Source: Limnospira platensis
GTDB lineage: Bacteria > Cyanobacteriota > Cyanobacteriia > Cyanobacteriales > Microcoleaceae
DNA length: 64,000 nt
Direction: 5' to 3' (one strand)
NCBI RefSeq assembly: GCF_046480435.1
Contig: NZ_PKGC01000002.1
Shown here: positions 44,105 to 53,616 of the stretch, piece after piece
Layout of the letters: every line of letters begins with the position of its first letter
Position numbering within the stretch: position 1 is the stretch's first letter
Made by a program: the position numbers and the translations under genes
Notes under the pieces: model-generated
Databases searched by the model: none
What the model saw: only the letters and a program-made list of their open reading frames with translations
Told to the model about the DNA's origin: nothing

Positions 44105-44568
44105 TCCGGCTGTAGCCAAATCATGTATTTTGGCATTAAGACAAGGAACCATCATAGCATTAGCTTATCAGGTTTTGGTTAAACCTGTCAACTGGCTGCT
44201 GAAAAATTCTCGAAAATTCCCGGCTTTAGATAAGTGATACAAATATTTTTGCCGGAATAATTTTAATATTCAAAAAATTGTTAATAATTGTTGCGAAATT
44301 TATTACAAATTATTCTCAATACTTGACGAGAGAATGGGGGTTCTGGTAGTTTTAGAGAAATAATAATCCAGGGGTTCTTATGCAAAATTCGCAAAATATC
44401 GGCTAGAACCATGATTCTCTGGTGATTTAGGGTAAGTTGTTGGGGTAAATTGGAGTTATTCGATGCACGGGTTTTGGGGTAAATTGATCCTAGCCCCGCA
44501 GCCTGGTATTGACAAAATACACTTTTTGTGTATAGAGGTTTTTGCTAAGGATAGGGGCTATGATGGTG
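44105..44568. other. Intergenic region before GT2 gene, with orphan promoter-like site
   Basis: No gene is visible. Near its end lies a plus-strand promoter-like module, TTGACA (44509-44514), 16 nt, TATAGA (44531-44536), overlapping a dyad ATACAC-N5-GTGTAT (44517-44533). It points toward the 3' end of the minus-strand GT2 gene and is followed by AGGATAGGGG and an ATG leading to a 4-codon frame. Function unclear. Confidence 0.4.
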
Positions 44569-45609
44569 CTATAGGTCCAAGGTAGCAAAAGTAGGACCAT
44601 CAGGGGACTCAATTAACTCTCGTACCCGATAAATAGGGCGATCCTGAGACTCATGATAGGTCCGCATAAGCAACTCAGCCAAGAGTCCAAAACACAATAA
44701 TTGAATACCAGTTAATGTGAGCAAAACAGCCAACATTAAGAGAGGTCTGTGTCCGATACTAGCGCCCAATACTAAGCGGAGGAAACTGAGATACCCTCCG
44801 GCGGTGATACCAAATAGTAAAAGGACAAAACCCAGCAGCCCAAAAACGTGCATAGGTCGGGTGAGAAAGGTTTTGATAAAAGCAATGGTAAATAAATCCA
44901 TTAATACGCGAAAGGTGCGACCTAAACCGTACTTACTGCGACCATAGCGGCGGGGATGATGTCGCACAGGTAATTCAGTGACTCGTGCGCCTTCGATAAA
45001 AGCCAAAACGGGTAAAAAGCGGTGTAATTCTCCATAGAGTTTCATGTCATGGACTACTTCTGCACGATAGGCTTTGAGAGAACAGCCATAATCATGAAGT
45101 TGGACTCCGGTAATTTTACCGATTAACCAGTTAGCAATTTTGGAGGGAAGTAGGCGAGTTAAGAAGTCATCTTGACGATGTTTGCGCCAGCCACTTACTA
45201 CGTCGTAACCCTTAGATAATTCTGCTAATAAATGGGGTATATCAGCGGGATCATTTTGTAGGTCTCCGTCGAGGGTGACAATGACTTGACCTTTGGCGTG
45301 GTTAAAACCGGCAGACATAGCGGGGGTTTGACCGTAGTTGCGACGGAGGATAATTACCCGTAGGTGAGGATTGGTTAAGACCTGTTGTTTGAGTAATTCG
45401 GCGGAACCGTCTACAGAACCATCATCGACGCAAATTAATTCATAGGCGATCGCCGCATCGGTGAAACTCTGGTGAATGGAAGTGATGAGAGTGGGTAAAC
45501 TTTCTAATTCGTTATAAACAGGTACGACCACAGAAACGGTGAAGCTGGTGTGCTTGTCCGACCTATCATCAACCCTGACGCAGCCAGATTTTCCTGGTAA
45601 AATATCCAT
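44569..45609 (-). CDS. Glycosyltransferase family 2, polyprenyl-phosphate type
   Basis: A 346-aa GT-A enzyme of the DPM/GtrB kind. VVVPVYNELESLPTLI begins the domain, YELICVDDGSVDGS is the nucleotide-sugar DDGS site, and VTLDGDLQNDPADIP is the DXD site. Two C-terminal membrane helices (about 245-310) follow, so it probably transfers a sugar to a lipid carrier at the cytosolic face. ATG 45609 (MDILPGKSG) is chosen over an upstream TTG. It may be used in glycan or lipid modification. Confidence 0.92.
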   Translation of the reverse strand: MDILPGKSGCVRVDDRSDKHTSFTVSVVVPVYNELESLPTLITSIHQSFTDAAIAYELICVDDGSVDGSAELLKQQVLTNPHLRVIILRRNYGQTPAMSAGFNHAKGQVIVTLDGDLQNDPADIPHLLAELSKGYDVVSGWRKHRQDDFLTRLLPSKIANWLIGKITGVQLHDYGCSLKAYRAEVVHDMKLYGELHRFLPVLAFIEGARVTELPVRHHPRRYGRSKYGLGRTFRVLMDLFTIAFIKTFLTRPMHVFGLLGFVLLLFGITAGGYLSFLRLVLGASIGHRPLLMLAVLLTLTGIQLLCFGLLAELLMRTYHESQDRPIYRVRELIESPDGPTFATLDL

Positions 45610-45710
45610 GTGGTATATGTGAGCGTTTAGCAATTCCTAGAAATCCTACAACATTCGGGGTATAGTTGACAGGGGAGTAAGCCAATTGGTGCGGGTTCGT
45701 GGTTCGGTTG

Positions 45711-46745
45711 ATGGCTAGTCAAACACCCTGGACTGATGTTCATGCTAAGGTACATAGATCTCTGAGAAGCCGAAATCTTTTACCCTGTGGAGAGGCCCTG
45801 TTGGTGGCTGTGTCTGGGGGTCAAGATTCGATGTGTTTAATCAGACTATTATTAGACTTGCAAGGGAAATGGAATTGGCGAATGGCGATCGCCCATTGTG
45901 ATCATCAGTGGCGGCGTGACTCTGTAGCTAATGCTGATTATATTGAGGAGTTGGGTAAAATTTGGCAAGTCCCATGTTACCGATTAACAGCCCCACAAAT
46001 ACCGAAAACAGAAGCGGCGGCGCGGGAGTGGCGTTATCAAGTGTTGGGGGAAATTGCCCAAACAGATAATTATGGTTATGTAGTAACAGGTCATACGAAA
46101 AGCGATCGGGCGGAGACGTTATTATATAATCTAATTCGTGGTAGTGGTGCCGATGGATTAACTTCTTTAGTGTGGAGTCGTCCTATATTCGGGAGGGAGA
46201 CAGAAACAAAGCCAATATTAGTGCGTCCTTTACTAGAGATAACTCGTCAGGAAACGGGAGAATTTTGTCAACAGCGAGATTTGCAAATTTGGGAAGATAG
46301 CACTAATACAGATGTGAGTTATGCTAGAAACCGTATTCGACATCAACTTATACCAGAGTTGGCAAATAAGTTTAACCCCAAGGTTGAACAAGCCTTAGCC
46401 CAAACGGCTGAATTATTGCGGGCTGATGTAGAATATTTGGAACAACAAGCTGATGAATTATATAGTTTGGCTATGGCTCCTGCGCCGTGTAATAATAGCT
46501 ATGGAGTAAATCGCCACAAATTGAAATCAGCCCCTTTAGCCCTGCAACGTCGGGTGATGAGAAGGTTTTTAGAGGAGGTACTGAGGAAAGGGACTAACTT
46601 TGAACAAGTCGAAAAACTGACCCGCTTAATTTATGCCCCAAACCGATCGCAAAGTGATCCTTTTCCCGGTGGTGCGATCGCCCAAGTTGAGGGAGAATGG
46701 ATCTGGTTAAAATTTCCGCCCCAAGTGGGTGATGAAGCTAATTAA
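45711..46745 (+). CDS. tilS: tRNA(Ile)-lysidine synthetase
   Basis: A 344-aa N-type ATP pyrophosphatase that converts C34 of tRNA-Ile(CAU) to lysidine. The PP-loop SGGQDS is at 35-40, and VVTGHTKSDRAETLLYNLIRG and EDSTNTDVSYARNRIRHQLIPEL are TilS signatures. ATG 45711 is preferred over GTG 45699. It ends just before glgX. Confidence 0.95.
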   Translation: MASQTPWTDVHAKVHRSLRSRNLLPCGEALLVAVSGGQDSMCLIRLLLDLQGKWNWRMAIAHCDHQWRRDSVANADYIEELGKIWQVPCYRLTAPQIPKTEAAAREWRYQVLGEIAQTDNYGYVVTGHTKSDRAETLLYNLIRGSGADGLTSLVWSRPIFGRETETKPILVRPLLEITRQETGEFCQQRDLQIWEDSTNTDVSYARNRIRHQLIPELANKFNPKVEQALAQTAELLRADVEYLEQQADELYSLAMAPAPCNNSYGVNRHKLKSAPLALQRRVMRRFLEEVLRKGTNFEQVEKLTRLIYAPNRSQSDPFPGGAIAQVEGEWIWLKFPPQVGDEAN

Positions 46746-46770
46746 TCATTCACAACAGGAATTTTTCACG

Positions 46771-48894
46771 ATGTATATACCTATTTGGCCGGGTAATGCT
46801 AAAACTTTAGGTGCTACCTGGGACGGTAAAGGGACTAACTTTGCATTATTCAGTGAAAATGCCACAGCAGTTGAACTGTGCTTATTTGATAGTAAAGACC
46901 AAGAGACTCGCATTCCCCTAACGGAAGTGAAAAACTTTGTCTGGCATGGTTATGTACCAGGAATAGCCCCCGGTCAACGCTATGGTTTCCGGGTTCATGG
47001 TCCTTTTGCACCCCATGAAGGTCATCGTTTTAATCCTCATAAACTGCTGATTGATCCCTATGCCAAAGCCTTGGATGGTGAAATTGGCTATGGTGAAGAA
47101 ATTTTTGGCTATCGATGGGAAGATCCCGAATTAGATTTAGGCTATTCGGAATTGGATGATGCTCATTTAGTGCCGAAAGCGGTGGTTGTAGATGAGTCCT
47201 TCGACTGGGAAGATGATCAGCTCCTGGATATTCCCCAACATGAGACAATTATTTATGAAATGCACGTGCGGGGATTTACTAAACTACACCCGGATATCCC
47301 GGAAGAATTACGGGGCACTTATGGGGGTTTGGGACATCCGGCGGCGATCGCCTATTTACAGTCCCTAGGAATTACAGCAGTGGAATTGATGCCTGTTCAT
47401 CATTTTCTATCTCAACCGGGACACTTGGTAGACAAGGGGTTAATAAATTATTGGGGTTATGACTCAATTGGCTATTTTGCGCCACAGTATAACTATAGTG
47501 CTGACCCCACCGCTGGCAACCAAGTCCGGGAATTTAAGGAAATGGTAAAAGCCCTCCATGCTGGAGGTATCGAAGTAATTTTAGATGTTGTCTATAACCA
47601 CACCGGAGAAGGCAACCATTGCGGTCCGACTCTGTCCCTGCGGGGGATTGATAATGCTAGTTATTATCGGTTAATGGAAGACGATCGCCGCTATTATATG
47701 GACTTTACTGGCTGTGGTAATTCCCTCAATGTTAGCCAGCCCCAAGTTCTGAAACTGATTATGGATAGCCTGCGCTATTGGGTTTTGGAAATGCACGTTG
47801 ATGGCTTCCGCTTTGACCTAGCCTCGGCTTTGGCGCGAGAACTCTATGAGGTCAATAGTCTAGCGGCATTTTTTGATATTATCCACCAAGATCCGGTGCT
47901 TTCTAATGTCAAGTTGATCGCTGAACCTTGGGACGTGGGAGAAGGTGGCTATCAGGTGGGTAAATTCCCCCTGTTATGGTCGGAATGGAATGGCAAATAT
48001 AGGGATACGGTGCGGGACTTCTGGCGCGGTGAGGATAGTTCTTTGGCGGAATTTGCTTATCGGTTTACCGGGAGTTCTGACCTGTATGAGGATAATGGAC
48101 GACAACCTCACGCTAGTATTAATTTTGTCACCGCCCATGATGGATTTACTCTCAATGACTTGGTGAGTTACAACGAAAAACACAACGAAGAGAATGGGGA
48201 GGATAACAACGACGGGGAAAGCCATAACCGATCTTGGAATTGTGGGGAAGAAGGCGAAACAGATGATCCTGATATTTTAGAGTTGCGAAACCGCCAGCGT
48301 CGTAATTTCTTGGTGACATTAATGTTATCCCAAGGGGTGCCGATGATGGTCAGCGGTGATGAGTTGGGACGGACTCAAAAAGGCAATAATAATGCCTACT
48401 GTCAAGATAATGAAATTTCTTGGCTCGATTGGGATCTGCCGGGGTCTAATGCGACTCTGTTGGATTTTACCCGTCAGTTGATTTATTTCCGCCGCCAACA
48501 TCCGGTTTTCCGCCGCCGTAAGTGGTTCCAAGGACAAGCTATTCATGGTTCGGGAGTTAATGATCTGGGCTGGTTTAATCCAGACGGCGGCGAAATGACT
48601 GAAGAACAATGGAATGCTGGATATGCTAAGGCGATCGCTGTTTTTCTGAATGGTGAGGAAATTCCCGCCCGTGGTCCTAAGGGTGAACGGGTGATGGATG
48701 ATAGCTTTATGCTATTATTTAATGCTCACTATGAGGAAATCGAATTTGTTTTACCAGAAGGTTTACAGGCTCGACATTGGCAAGTTATTATTGATACCAA
48801 AGAATCTTTATTGCTGCCACAAGGACCTTATTACTCTGGTAATCAACCTATCCTAACTGAAGCGCGATCAGTGATCGTTATGCAAATGCGTTAG
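46771..48894 (+). CDS. glgX: Glycogen debranching enzyme GlgX
   Basis: A 707-aa GH13 enzyme (GlgX/TreX isoamylase type) cleaving alpha-1,6 branches of limit dextrin. An N-terminal CBM48-like domain (LGATWDGKGTNFALFSENA) precedes the barrel with DVVYNHTGEGN, GFRFDLASAL (nucleophile Asp), LIAEPWDVGEGGYQ (acid Glu) and VTAHDGFTLNDLV. It supplies linear glucans, including substrates for TreY. ATG 46771 is preceded by AGGAA; an upstream frame start would overlap tilS. Confidence 0.95.
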   Translation: MYIPIWPGNAKTLGATWDGKGTNFALFSENATAVELCLFDSKDQETRIPLTEVKNFVWHGYVPGIAPGQRYGFRVHGPFAPHEGHRFNPHKLLIDPYAKALDGEIGYGEEIFGYRWEDPELDLGYSELDDAHLVPKAVVVDESFDWEDDQLLDIPQHETIIYEMHVRGFTKLHPDIPEELRGTYGGLGHPAAIAYLQSLGITAVELMPVHHFLSQPGHLVDKGLINYWGYDSIGYFAPQYNYSADPTAGNQVREFKEMVKALHAGGIEVILDVVYNHTGEGNHCGPTLSLRGIDNASYYRLMEDDRRYYMDFTGCGNSLNVSQPQVLKLIMDSLRYWVLEMHVDGFRFDLASALARELYEVNSLAAFFDIIHQDPVLSNVKLIAEPWDVGEGGYQVGKFPLLWSEWNGKYRDTVRDFWRGEDSSLAEFAYRFTGSSDLYEDNGRQPHASINFVTAHDGFTLNDLVSYNEKHNEENGEDNNDGESHNRSWNCGEEGETDDPDILELRNRQRRNFLVTLMLSQGVPMMVSGDELGRTQKGNNNAYCQDNEISWLDWDLPGSNATLLDFTRQLIYFRRQHPVFRRRKWFQGQAIHGSGVNDLGWFNPDGGEMTEEQWNAGYAKAIAVFLNGEEIPARGPKGERVMDDSFMLLFNAHYEEIEFVLPEGLQARHWQVIIDTKESLLLPQGPYYSGNQPILTEARSVIVMQMR

Positions 48895-48926
48895 GAATTA
48901 ATGGAAAATTTGGGGAGGGACAATTG

Positions 48927-50204
48927 ATGATTGATGATTGTCAATTGTCTTTTCCTTGTCTGTTAGTCAATTCCCGATTTACTAAACTACTCCCAATGGC
49001 GATCGCTCAAATTTTTCAACAGTTTGGGGCTTGGTTTCCCAGCGCACATCAAAAAATTAAAGCCCAGGCTGATGAGTTGGGGGACAAATTTAAGGGAATA
49101 GAACTTGACCCAATTCCACCCCAGAATTTACTGCGCCTCAAACAAGCTGTGGCTGATTTAAAGACACCATCACCTCACCAAGAGTTATTGCGCGCACAAT
49201 TGTCGCAAGCGATTAATTCCTGGTCTGAGGGGGCAGAATGTGATAATGCTATGGTGGTTTTGGCTAGTCCGGTAGAGGCTATATCTACTGTGTTTTGGGA
49301 TACTTTGAGTTCCTCAGAACCAATGGATGGTTTGACTCGCCAATGGCTGCCTTGGTCAGAGCGACCGGGAAACCATACTATTATTATATCACAACTAGAA
49401 GAGAGTATTTTACAACCGACTCAGGAAGAGCGATCGCTGGTGGTAATTCCTGATTTGAGTTGGTGTTTTTTGCGGTGTGTCGATGGTTTGCTGGGAATTG
49501 AAAGGTTAGCAGATGCGATTTTTAGCGATCGCTCACGGTTTTGGCTGATTGGTTGTAACCATTGGAGTTGGCTATATTTAGATCGAGTTTGTCAACTGGG
49601 AAATTTGGTGGGTGTGAAAACATCAATTCCGCCTCTCAGTGCGATCGAACTCAAGGAATGGTTAACTCCGGTATGGGAAACTGTAGATCTACAATGGGGT
49701 GAAAAATCCGAGGGTGAGGAGGAAAAACCAGATGACAACTGGTGTTGTAGTGAGGAAAAACGATATTTTGAGCAGCTAGAAGATGTGTCTGAGGGTAATC
49801 GTGCGATCGCTGCTGACGCTTGGCTAAATTCTTTGGGTATTTCCCCGCCGCCAGAAGAGGAAGAGGAGGAAGAAGGGGAAAACCAGACCGGAGAAAATCC
49901 TGATCAACCTTGGTTGGTCGATCGCCCTAGTATACCAGAATTGCCCAGTTTGACTAAAAGCGATCGCTTTTTGCTGTTTTCCTTAATATTACATGGTTCC
50001 ATCTCTTTGCCTCACTTGTGTATGACTTTAGGGGAGGGAGAGAGTGCAACTCAAACTCAGGTTCAGAAACTCATCCGTGATGGCTTAATTGTCCGCCGTC
50101 CGGGAAACAGTGGTGCAGCGCCACGGTTTACGATCAATGGTATTTACTACCCTCGTCTCAAGCGATATCTCGATAACAATAAATTTATGGTGGGTGAGGA
50201 TTAG
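48927..50204 (+). CDS. Degenerate AAA-like ATPase with C-terminal winged helix
   Basis: A 425-aa protein of unknown function. Residues 60-260 have an AAA-like rhythm but a decayed P-loop (AMVVLASPVEAISTVF), a Walker-B-like LVVIPDL and a sensor-like FWLIGCNHWSW. An acidic stretch (EEEEEEEG) separates it from a C-terminal winged-helix (LLFSLILHGSISLPHLCM, then QVQKLIRDGLIVRR). A strong ribosome binding site (GGGGAGGG) supports ATG 48927; ATG 48996 is an alternative. Two bases separate it from an MscS channel gene, so the pair is an operon. Confidence 0.7.
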   Translation: MIDDCQLSFPCLLVNSRFTKLLPMAIAQIFQQFGAWFPSAHQKIKAQADELGDKFKGIELDPIPPQNLLRLKQAVADLKTPSPHQELLRAQLSQAINSWSEGAECDNAMVVLASPVEAISTVFWDTLSSSEPMDGLTRQWLPWSERPGNHTIIISQLEESILQPTQEERSLVVIPDLSWCFLRCVDGLLGIERLADAIFSDRSRFWLIGCNHWSWLYLDRVCQLGNLVGVKTSIPPLSAIELKEWLTPVWETVDLQWGEKSEGEEEKPDDNWCCSEEKRYFEQLEDVSEGNRAIAADAWLNSLGISPPPEEEEEEEGENQTGENPDQPWLVDRPSIPELPSLTKSDRFLLFSLILHGSISLPHLCMTLGEGESATQTQVQKLIRDGLIVRRPGNSGAAPRFTINGIYYPRLKRYLDNNKFMVGED

Positions 50205-50206
50205 AA

Positions 50207-51058
50207 ATGTTAATCGACATTTGGCTATATCAGTTATTGGCTGAAACCAACGGGGAAGCGACGACTAACCCTAATCAAATTTGGGCGGATATCACCTTTG
50301 GGAAAATTGTCTTGGGGGTGGTGATTTTTATGCTGACCTATGGCGGTGTTATCGTTACCGAAAAGTCTCTTTACTGGTTTTCCGAACAGGTCCCGCTGCG
50401 GTTTCGTTTATTGATCAAAGAGTCTGTACCCTTCTGGCGAGCCTTTATTTTTGGGTTGGCGGGGGTGATCTTGATTAATTTGTTTCTGGACCTATCCTCG
50501 ACTAATCTGTTGGCGATAACTGGGACGGCTGCGGTGGCGGTGGGTTTTGCCTTTAAAGATTATGCCAGTTCGGTGATCTCTGGGATGATTGCTTTATTTG
50601 AAAGACCTTATCAAGTCGGCGATCGCGTCACTATTGATGGTCAGTATGGGGAAATCATCAGCTATGGACTCCGTGCGATCCAACTGCAAAGCCCTGATGA
50701 TGATATTGTCACCATTCCCCATAATAAAATGTGGACAGAGCCGATCATCAATGCTAATAAGGGTGAAGTAGAAGCACAGACGGCGGTTGATTTTTATTTT
50801 GCCCATGATGCCGATATCGATCGCATTATCCCTATACTATATAGAGTGGCTCAGACCAGCAAATATACACAACTTAACCTCCCCATTGTGGTGGTGGTAA
50901 ATGAGAAGCCTTGGGGAACTTTGGTGAAGCTGAGATGCTATCCCATGGATGTTAGGGATGAGTTTATTTTTAAAACTGACCTAATTCGCCGCGCTAAAAA
51001 GACTTTTGGGGAGTTAGGCATTCCTTACCCCGTCTTACCCGCGATAATTACTGATTAA
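50207..51058 (+). CDS. MscS-family mechanosensitive ion channel
   Basis: A 283-aa membrane protein with about four helices in the first 120 residues, then the pore-lining TM3 region (LLAITGTAAVAVGFAFKDYASSVISG, key Gly/Ala-rich AVAVGFAFKD) and the beta-domain (FERPYQVGDRVTIDGQYGEII). It should open under membrane tension and release solutes on hypo-osmotic shock. It begins 2 bp after the ATPase-like gene, which may gate or regulate it. Confidence 0.9.
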   Translation: MLIDIWLYQLLAETNGEATTNPNQIWADITFGKIVLGVVIFMLTYGGVIVTEKSLYWFSEQVPLRFRLLIKESVPFWRAFIFGLAGVILINLFLDLSSTNLLAITGTAAVAVGFAFKDYASSVISGMIALFERPYQVGDRVTIDGQYGEIISYGLRAIQLQSPDDDIVTIPHNKMWTEPIINANKGEVEAQTAVDFYFAHDADIDRIIPILYRVAQTSKYTQLNLPIVVVVNEKPWGTLVKLRCYPMDVRDEFIFKTDLIRRAKKTFGELGIPYPVLPAIITD

Positions 51059-51124
51059 TCCCCAAATAGCTATCAGGCTGGAAAATTGGCGATGGGCGAT
51101 TATGCGATCGGATAAGGGGTTGTC

Positions 51125-51165
51125 AATTCCAATTTTTACCTATAAAATAATCGAGAATTGGAATT
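51125..51165 (+). promoter_or_regulatory. 10-bp dyad at the selO start
   Basis: AATTCCAATT (51125-51134) and AATTGGAATT (51156-51165) form a perfect inverted repeat with a 21-bp AT-rich spacer, ending 9 bp before the selO ATG. It may be an operator or a leader hairpin covering the translation start, as no ribosome binding site is obvious. Confidence 0.5.
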
Positions 51166-51174
51166 TTAGCCTTC

Positions 51175-52578
51175 ATGTCCAATCCTTTTCTGTTTCTCGA
51201 ATATGAACCCGCTTTTGAGAGCTTGGGGGATGATTATTATGATGTCGTAGCGGCCGCCTCCTTCCCGCTGCATATTTTGCGTTTCCGTAATGATGAATTG
51301 CTGCTCAAATTGGGAATTGACCCACAAGAAACCCAAGATCTCGATTTTATAGAGGCTTTTGGTAAATTTGAAAGTGTGACGCGGTTTTTGGCGATGCGTT
51401 ACCACGGCTATCAGTTTGGAGAATATAATCCCGGTTTGGGAGATGGTCGTGGGTTTCTCTATGGACAGGTGCGCGGAATAGATGGAGAATTGTATGATTT
51501 TGGTACTAAAGGATCGGGTACAACTCCCTACTCTCGCCATGCCGATGGCCGCCTGACTTTAAAGGGGGGAGTCCGGGAAGTATTAGCAGCAGAAGCACTC
51601 CATAGACAAGGGGTGAGGACTTCTCGATGTTTAAGTTTAATTGAAACCGGAGAAAAGTTATGGCGGGGGGATGAACCTTCCCCTACCCGGTCTTCGGTAA
51701 TGGTGCGAATGAGTCGATCGCATATTCGGTTCGGAACTTTTGAACGATTGCACTATTTTGGTCGCCCAGATCTGATCAAAAAACTCTTAGATCATGTGGT
51801 TGAGATTTATTACCCCCATTTATTAGACTCTGGCGATCGCTTCGTCGCTTTTTATGGGGAATTGGTGCAACGGGTAGCCACTTTAGCCGCTCAGTGGATG
51901 GCTGCTGGGTTTTGTCATGGTGTCTTAAATACCGATAATATGTCGATTACAGGGGAGAGTTTTGATTATGGTCCCTACGCATTTATGCCGACTTATGATC
52001 GGAGTTTCACCGCTGCCTATTTTGACTATGGTAGGCTTTACTGTTATGGTAATCAGCCTTTGATTTGTCGGGGTAATCTCGAGTTGTTGCAAAAACCTCT
52101 ATCAATGGTGGCAGACTCAGATAGCCTCAAACAGGCTTTAGACAATTTCTTTGACTACTATGGTCAGGCTTACCAGCAATTGATCTTAAAAAAATTGGGC
52201 TTTCCAGAAGCACAGGTCTCTGAACCCGAAGAATTGATTAAGTTGACTATTGATTTGCTCAAAGACAATACAGTGGGATATCATGACTTCTTCTCCCAAC
52301 TCAGGGAAGGCTTTACTCCCCTCTGGCGAGATGATGAAACCGAGATTCTCAAGGATATAGGAGATCTTAAACACTTAGTCCCCTGGCGACATCTGTACTA
52401 TCACCATTTGCAGTCAAAGTCGAGGGCCGAAATGGAACAAATGAAACAGACCCTCAAACAATATAACCCGACTACGATTTTGCTCAGACCAGCTATTGAG
52501 GCGGTTTGGGAACCCATTGCGGCCGCTGATGATTGGGAGGCGTTTTATCAATTACTCAATCAGATCAGATCAGAATAA
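51175..52578 (+). CDS. selO: SelO/YdiU family protein adenylyltransferase
   Basis: A 467-aa pseudokinase-like AMPylator (UPF0061). GYQFGEYNPGLGDGRGFLYGQV (key GDGRG), GTKGSGTTPYSRHADGR and LKGGVREVLAAEALH are the nucleotide-binding and catalytic segments, and CHGVLNTDNMSITGESFDYGPYAF (key HGVLNTDN, DYGP) the metal site. SelO transfers AMP to protein Ser/Thr/Tyr residues in redox stress. The C-terminal selenocysteine of some homologues is absent. A perfect dyad lies just before the start codon. Confidence 0.93.
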   Translation: MSNPFLFLEYEPAFESLGDDYYDVVAAASFPLHILRFRNDELLLKLGIDPQETQDLDFIEAFGKFESVTRFLAMRYHGYQFGEYNPGLGDGRGFLYGQVRGIDGELYDFGTKGSGTTPYSRHADGRLTLKGGVREVLAAEALHRQGVRTSRCLSLIETGEKLWRGDEPSPTRSSVMVRMSRSHIRFGTFERLHYFGRPDLIKKLLDHVVEIYYPHLLDSGDRFVAFYGELVQRVATLAAQWMAAGFCHGVLNTDNMSITGESFDYGPYAFMPTYDRSFTAAYFDYGRLYCYGNQPLICRGNLELLQKPLSMVADSDSLKQALDNFFDYYGQAYQQLILKKLGFPEAQVSEPEELIKLTIDLLKDNTVGYHDFFSQLREGFTPLWRDDETEILKDIGDLKHLVPWRHLYYHHLQSKSRAEMEQMKQTLKQYNPTTILLRPAIEAVWEPIAAADDWEAFYQLLNQIRSE

Positions 52579-53199
52579 TTTCGGGTTGGTGCGATCGCCT
52601 TTTAAGCTATAGCATTTGCTCACTGCCAACAGATGTCTCTGGGTAGCTGGAGGGGGAGACCGTCAAAGCTGTTGATCTCCTCAGCCTGTCTATGATACCC
52701 TATCCCCTCAAATCGCTGTTATCCGCTATTAGGTTAGGTTATACATCCCCCCATTGGCGATCGCTTAATTGTCCGAGTCGGGGATACTCACAACCACCGG
52801 ATATGGCGTTTTTCAGATAGGTTTTGGTCTAGTTTATGTCAAATCTCGTCATGGTTTGTCTCCACTGTTATCAGACCCACGGTAACTGTATTATTTAAAA
52901 CTAATATATTTTGCCTTGATGGGGGGGACCATATTTATTGGTTGTCGGGATCTTAGCAGTCAAATCTACTTAGGTTCTGTCATAGATGGCTTCCCCAGGG
53001 AAAAGGAAAGATTGGGGAATTTGCTTTGTCCATTTCCTGGGCATTTTCAGTCCAGTGGTTCTGATTTGATCGCAGTCAGCAAGTCTATGTCAGGAGTTCC
53101 CATAAAAAAAATTACTCCTCAGCGACATTTAAGTTATATGATCTATAAAATATCCAACAAATATGTTAGGATTGACTAAATTAGAAATGGAGTAGATCA
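52579..53199. other. 621-bp intergenic region
   Basis: No convincing gene. A frame at 52916-53179 (87 codons) starts on TTG, lacks a ribosome binding site and has no recognisable domain, so it is not called. The 3' part should hold the promoter of the AbrB gene. No repeat or strong hairpin seen. Confidence 0.4.
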
Positions 53200-53616
53200 A
53201 TGGCAAAAACTACAGCAGAAAAACTTCCTGAAGAACCGATGACCGGAAAGACTTTACTGCAAAAAGTCAAATCACTCGGACCCAGCTACTCTCGTCGTGA
53301 GACAGCCAAGCAGTGTGGCTATTACACCCGCACAAAAGACAACCAAACTCGTGCGAACATGACCGAGTTTTATGATGCACTGCTGGCAGCTAAAGGAATT
53401 GCCTTAGATCCGGGTCGTTCTAAAGATGGACGTGGCCGGGAAGCTAGTTACCGCGCTTGCGTTCATAAAAATGGCTCCTTGGTAATTGGTGCTAACTATA
53501 CCCAGGAAATGGGTTTGAAACCCGGTGATCAATTTGAAATTCGCCTGGGTTCTAAACATATTCACCTGATTCAAGTTGAACCAAAGGGCATGGTTGATGA
53601 AGATGACGAAGAATAA
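53200..53616 (+). CDS. Cyanobacterial AbrB-like transcriptional regulator
   Basis: A 138-aa cyAbrB protein. The N-terminal part has SYSRRETAKQCGYYTRTKDN, and the C-terminal AbrB-like swapped-hairpin DNA-binding domain includes GSLVIGANYTQEMGLKPGDQFEIRLG (key LKPGDQFEI). The acidic tail DEDDEE is usual. Family members regulate carbon/nitrogen balance, hydrogenase and toxin genes in cyanobacteria. GGAG precedes ATG 53200. It stands alone and is probably highly expressed. Confidence 0.92.
   Translation: MAKTTAEKLPEEPMTGKTLLQKVKSLGPSYSRRETAKQCGYYTRTKDNQTRANMTEFYDALLAAKGIALDPGRSKDGRGREASYRACVHKNGSLVIGANYTQEMGLKPGDQFEIRLGSKHIHLIQVEPKGMVDEDDEE

Noticed and set aside
52916..53179. 87-codon plus-strand frame between selO and cyAbrB
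   Set aside because: TTG start, no ribosome binding site, no recognisable domain.
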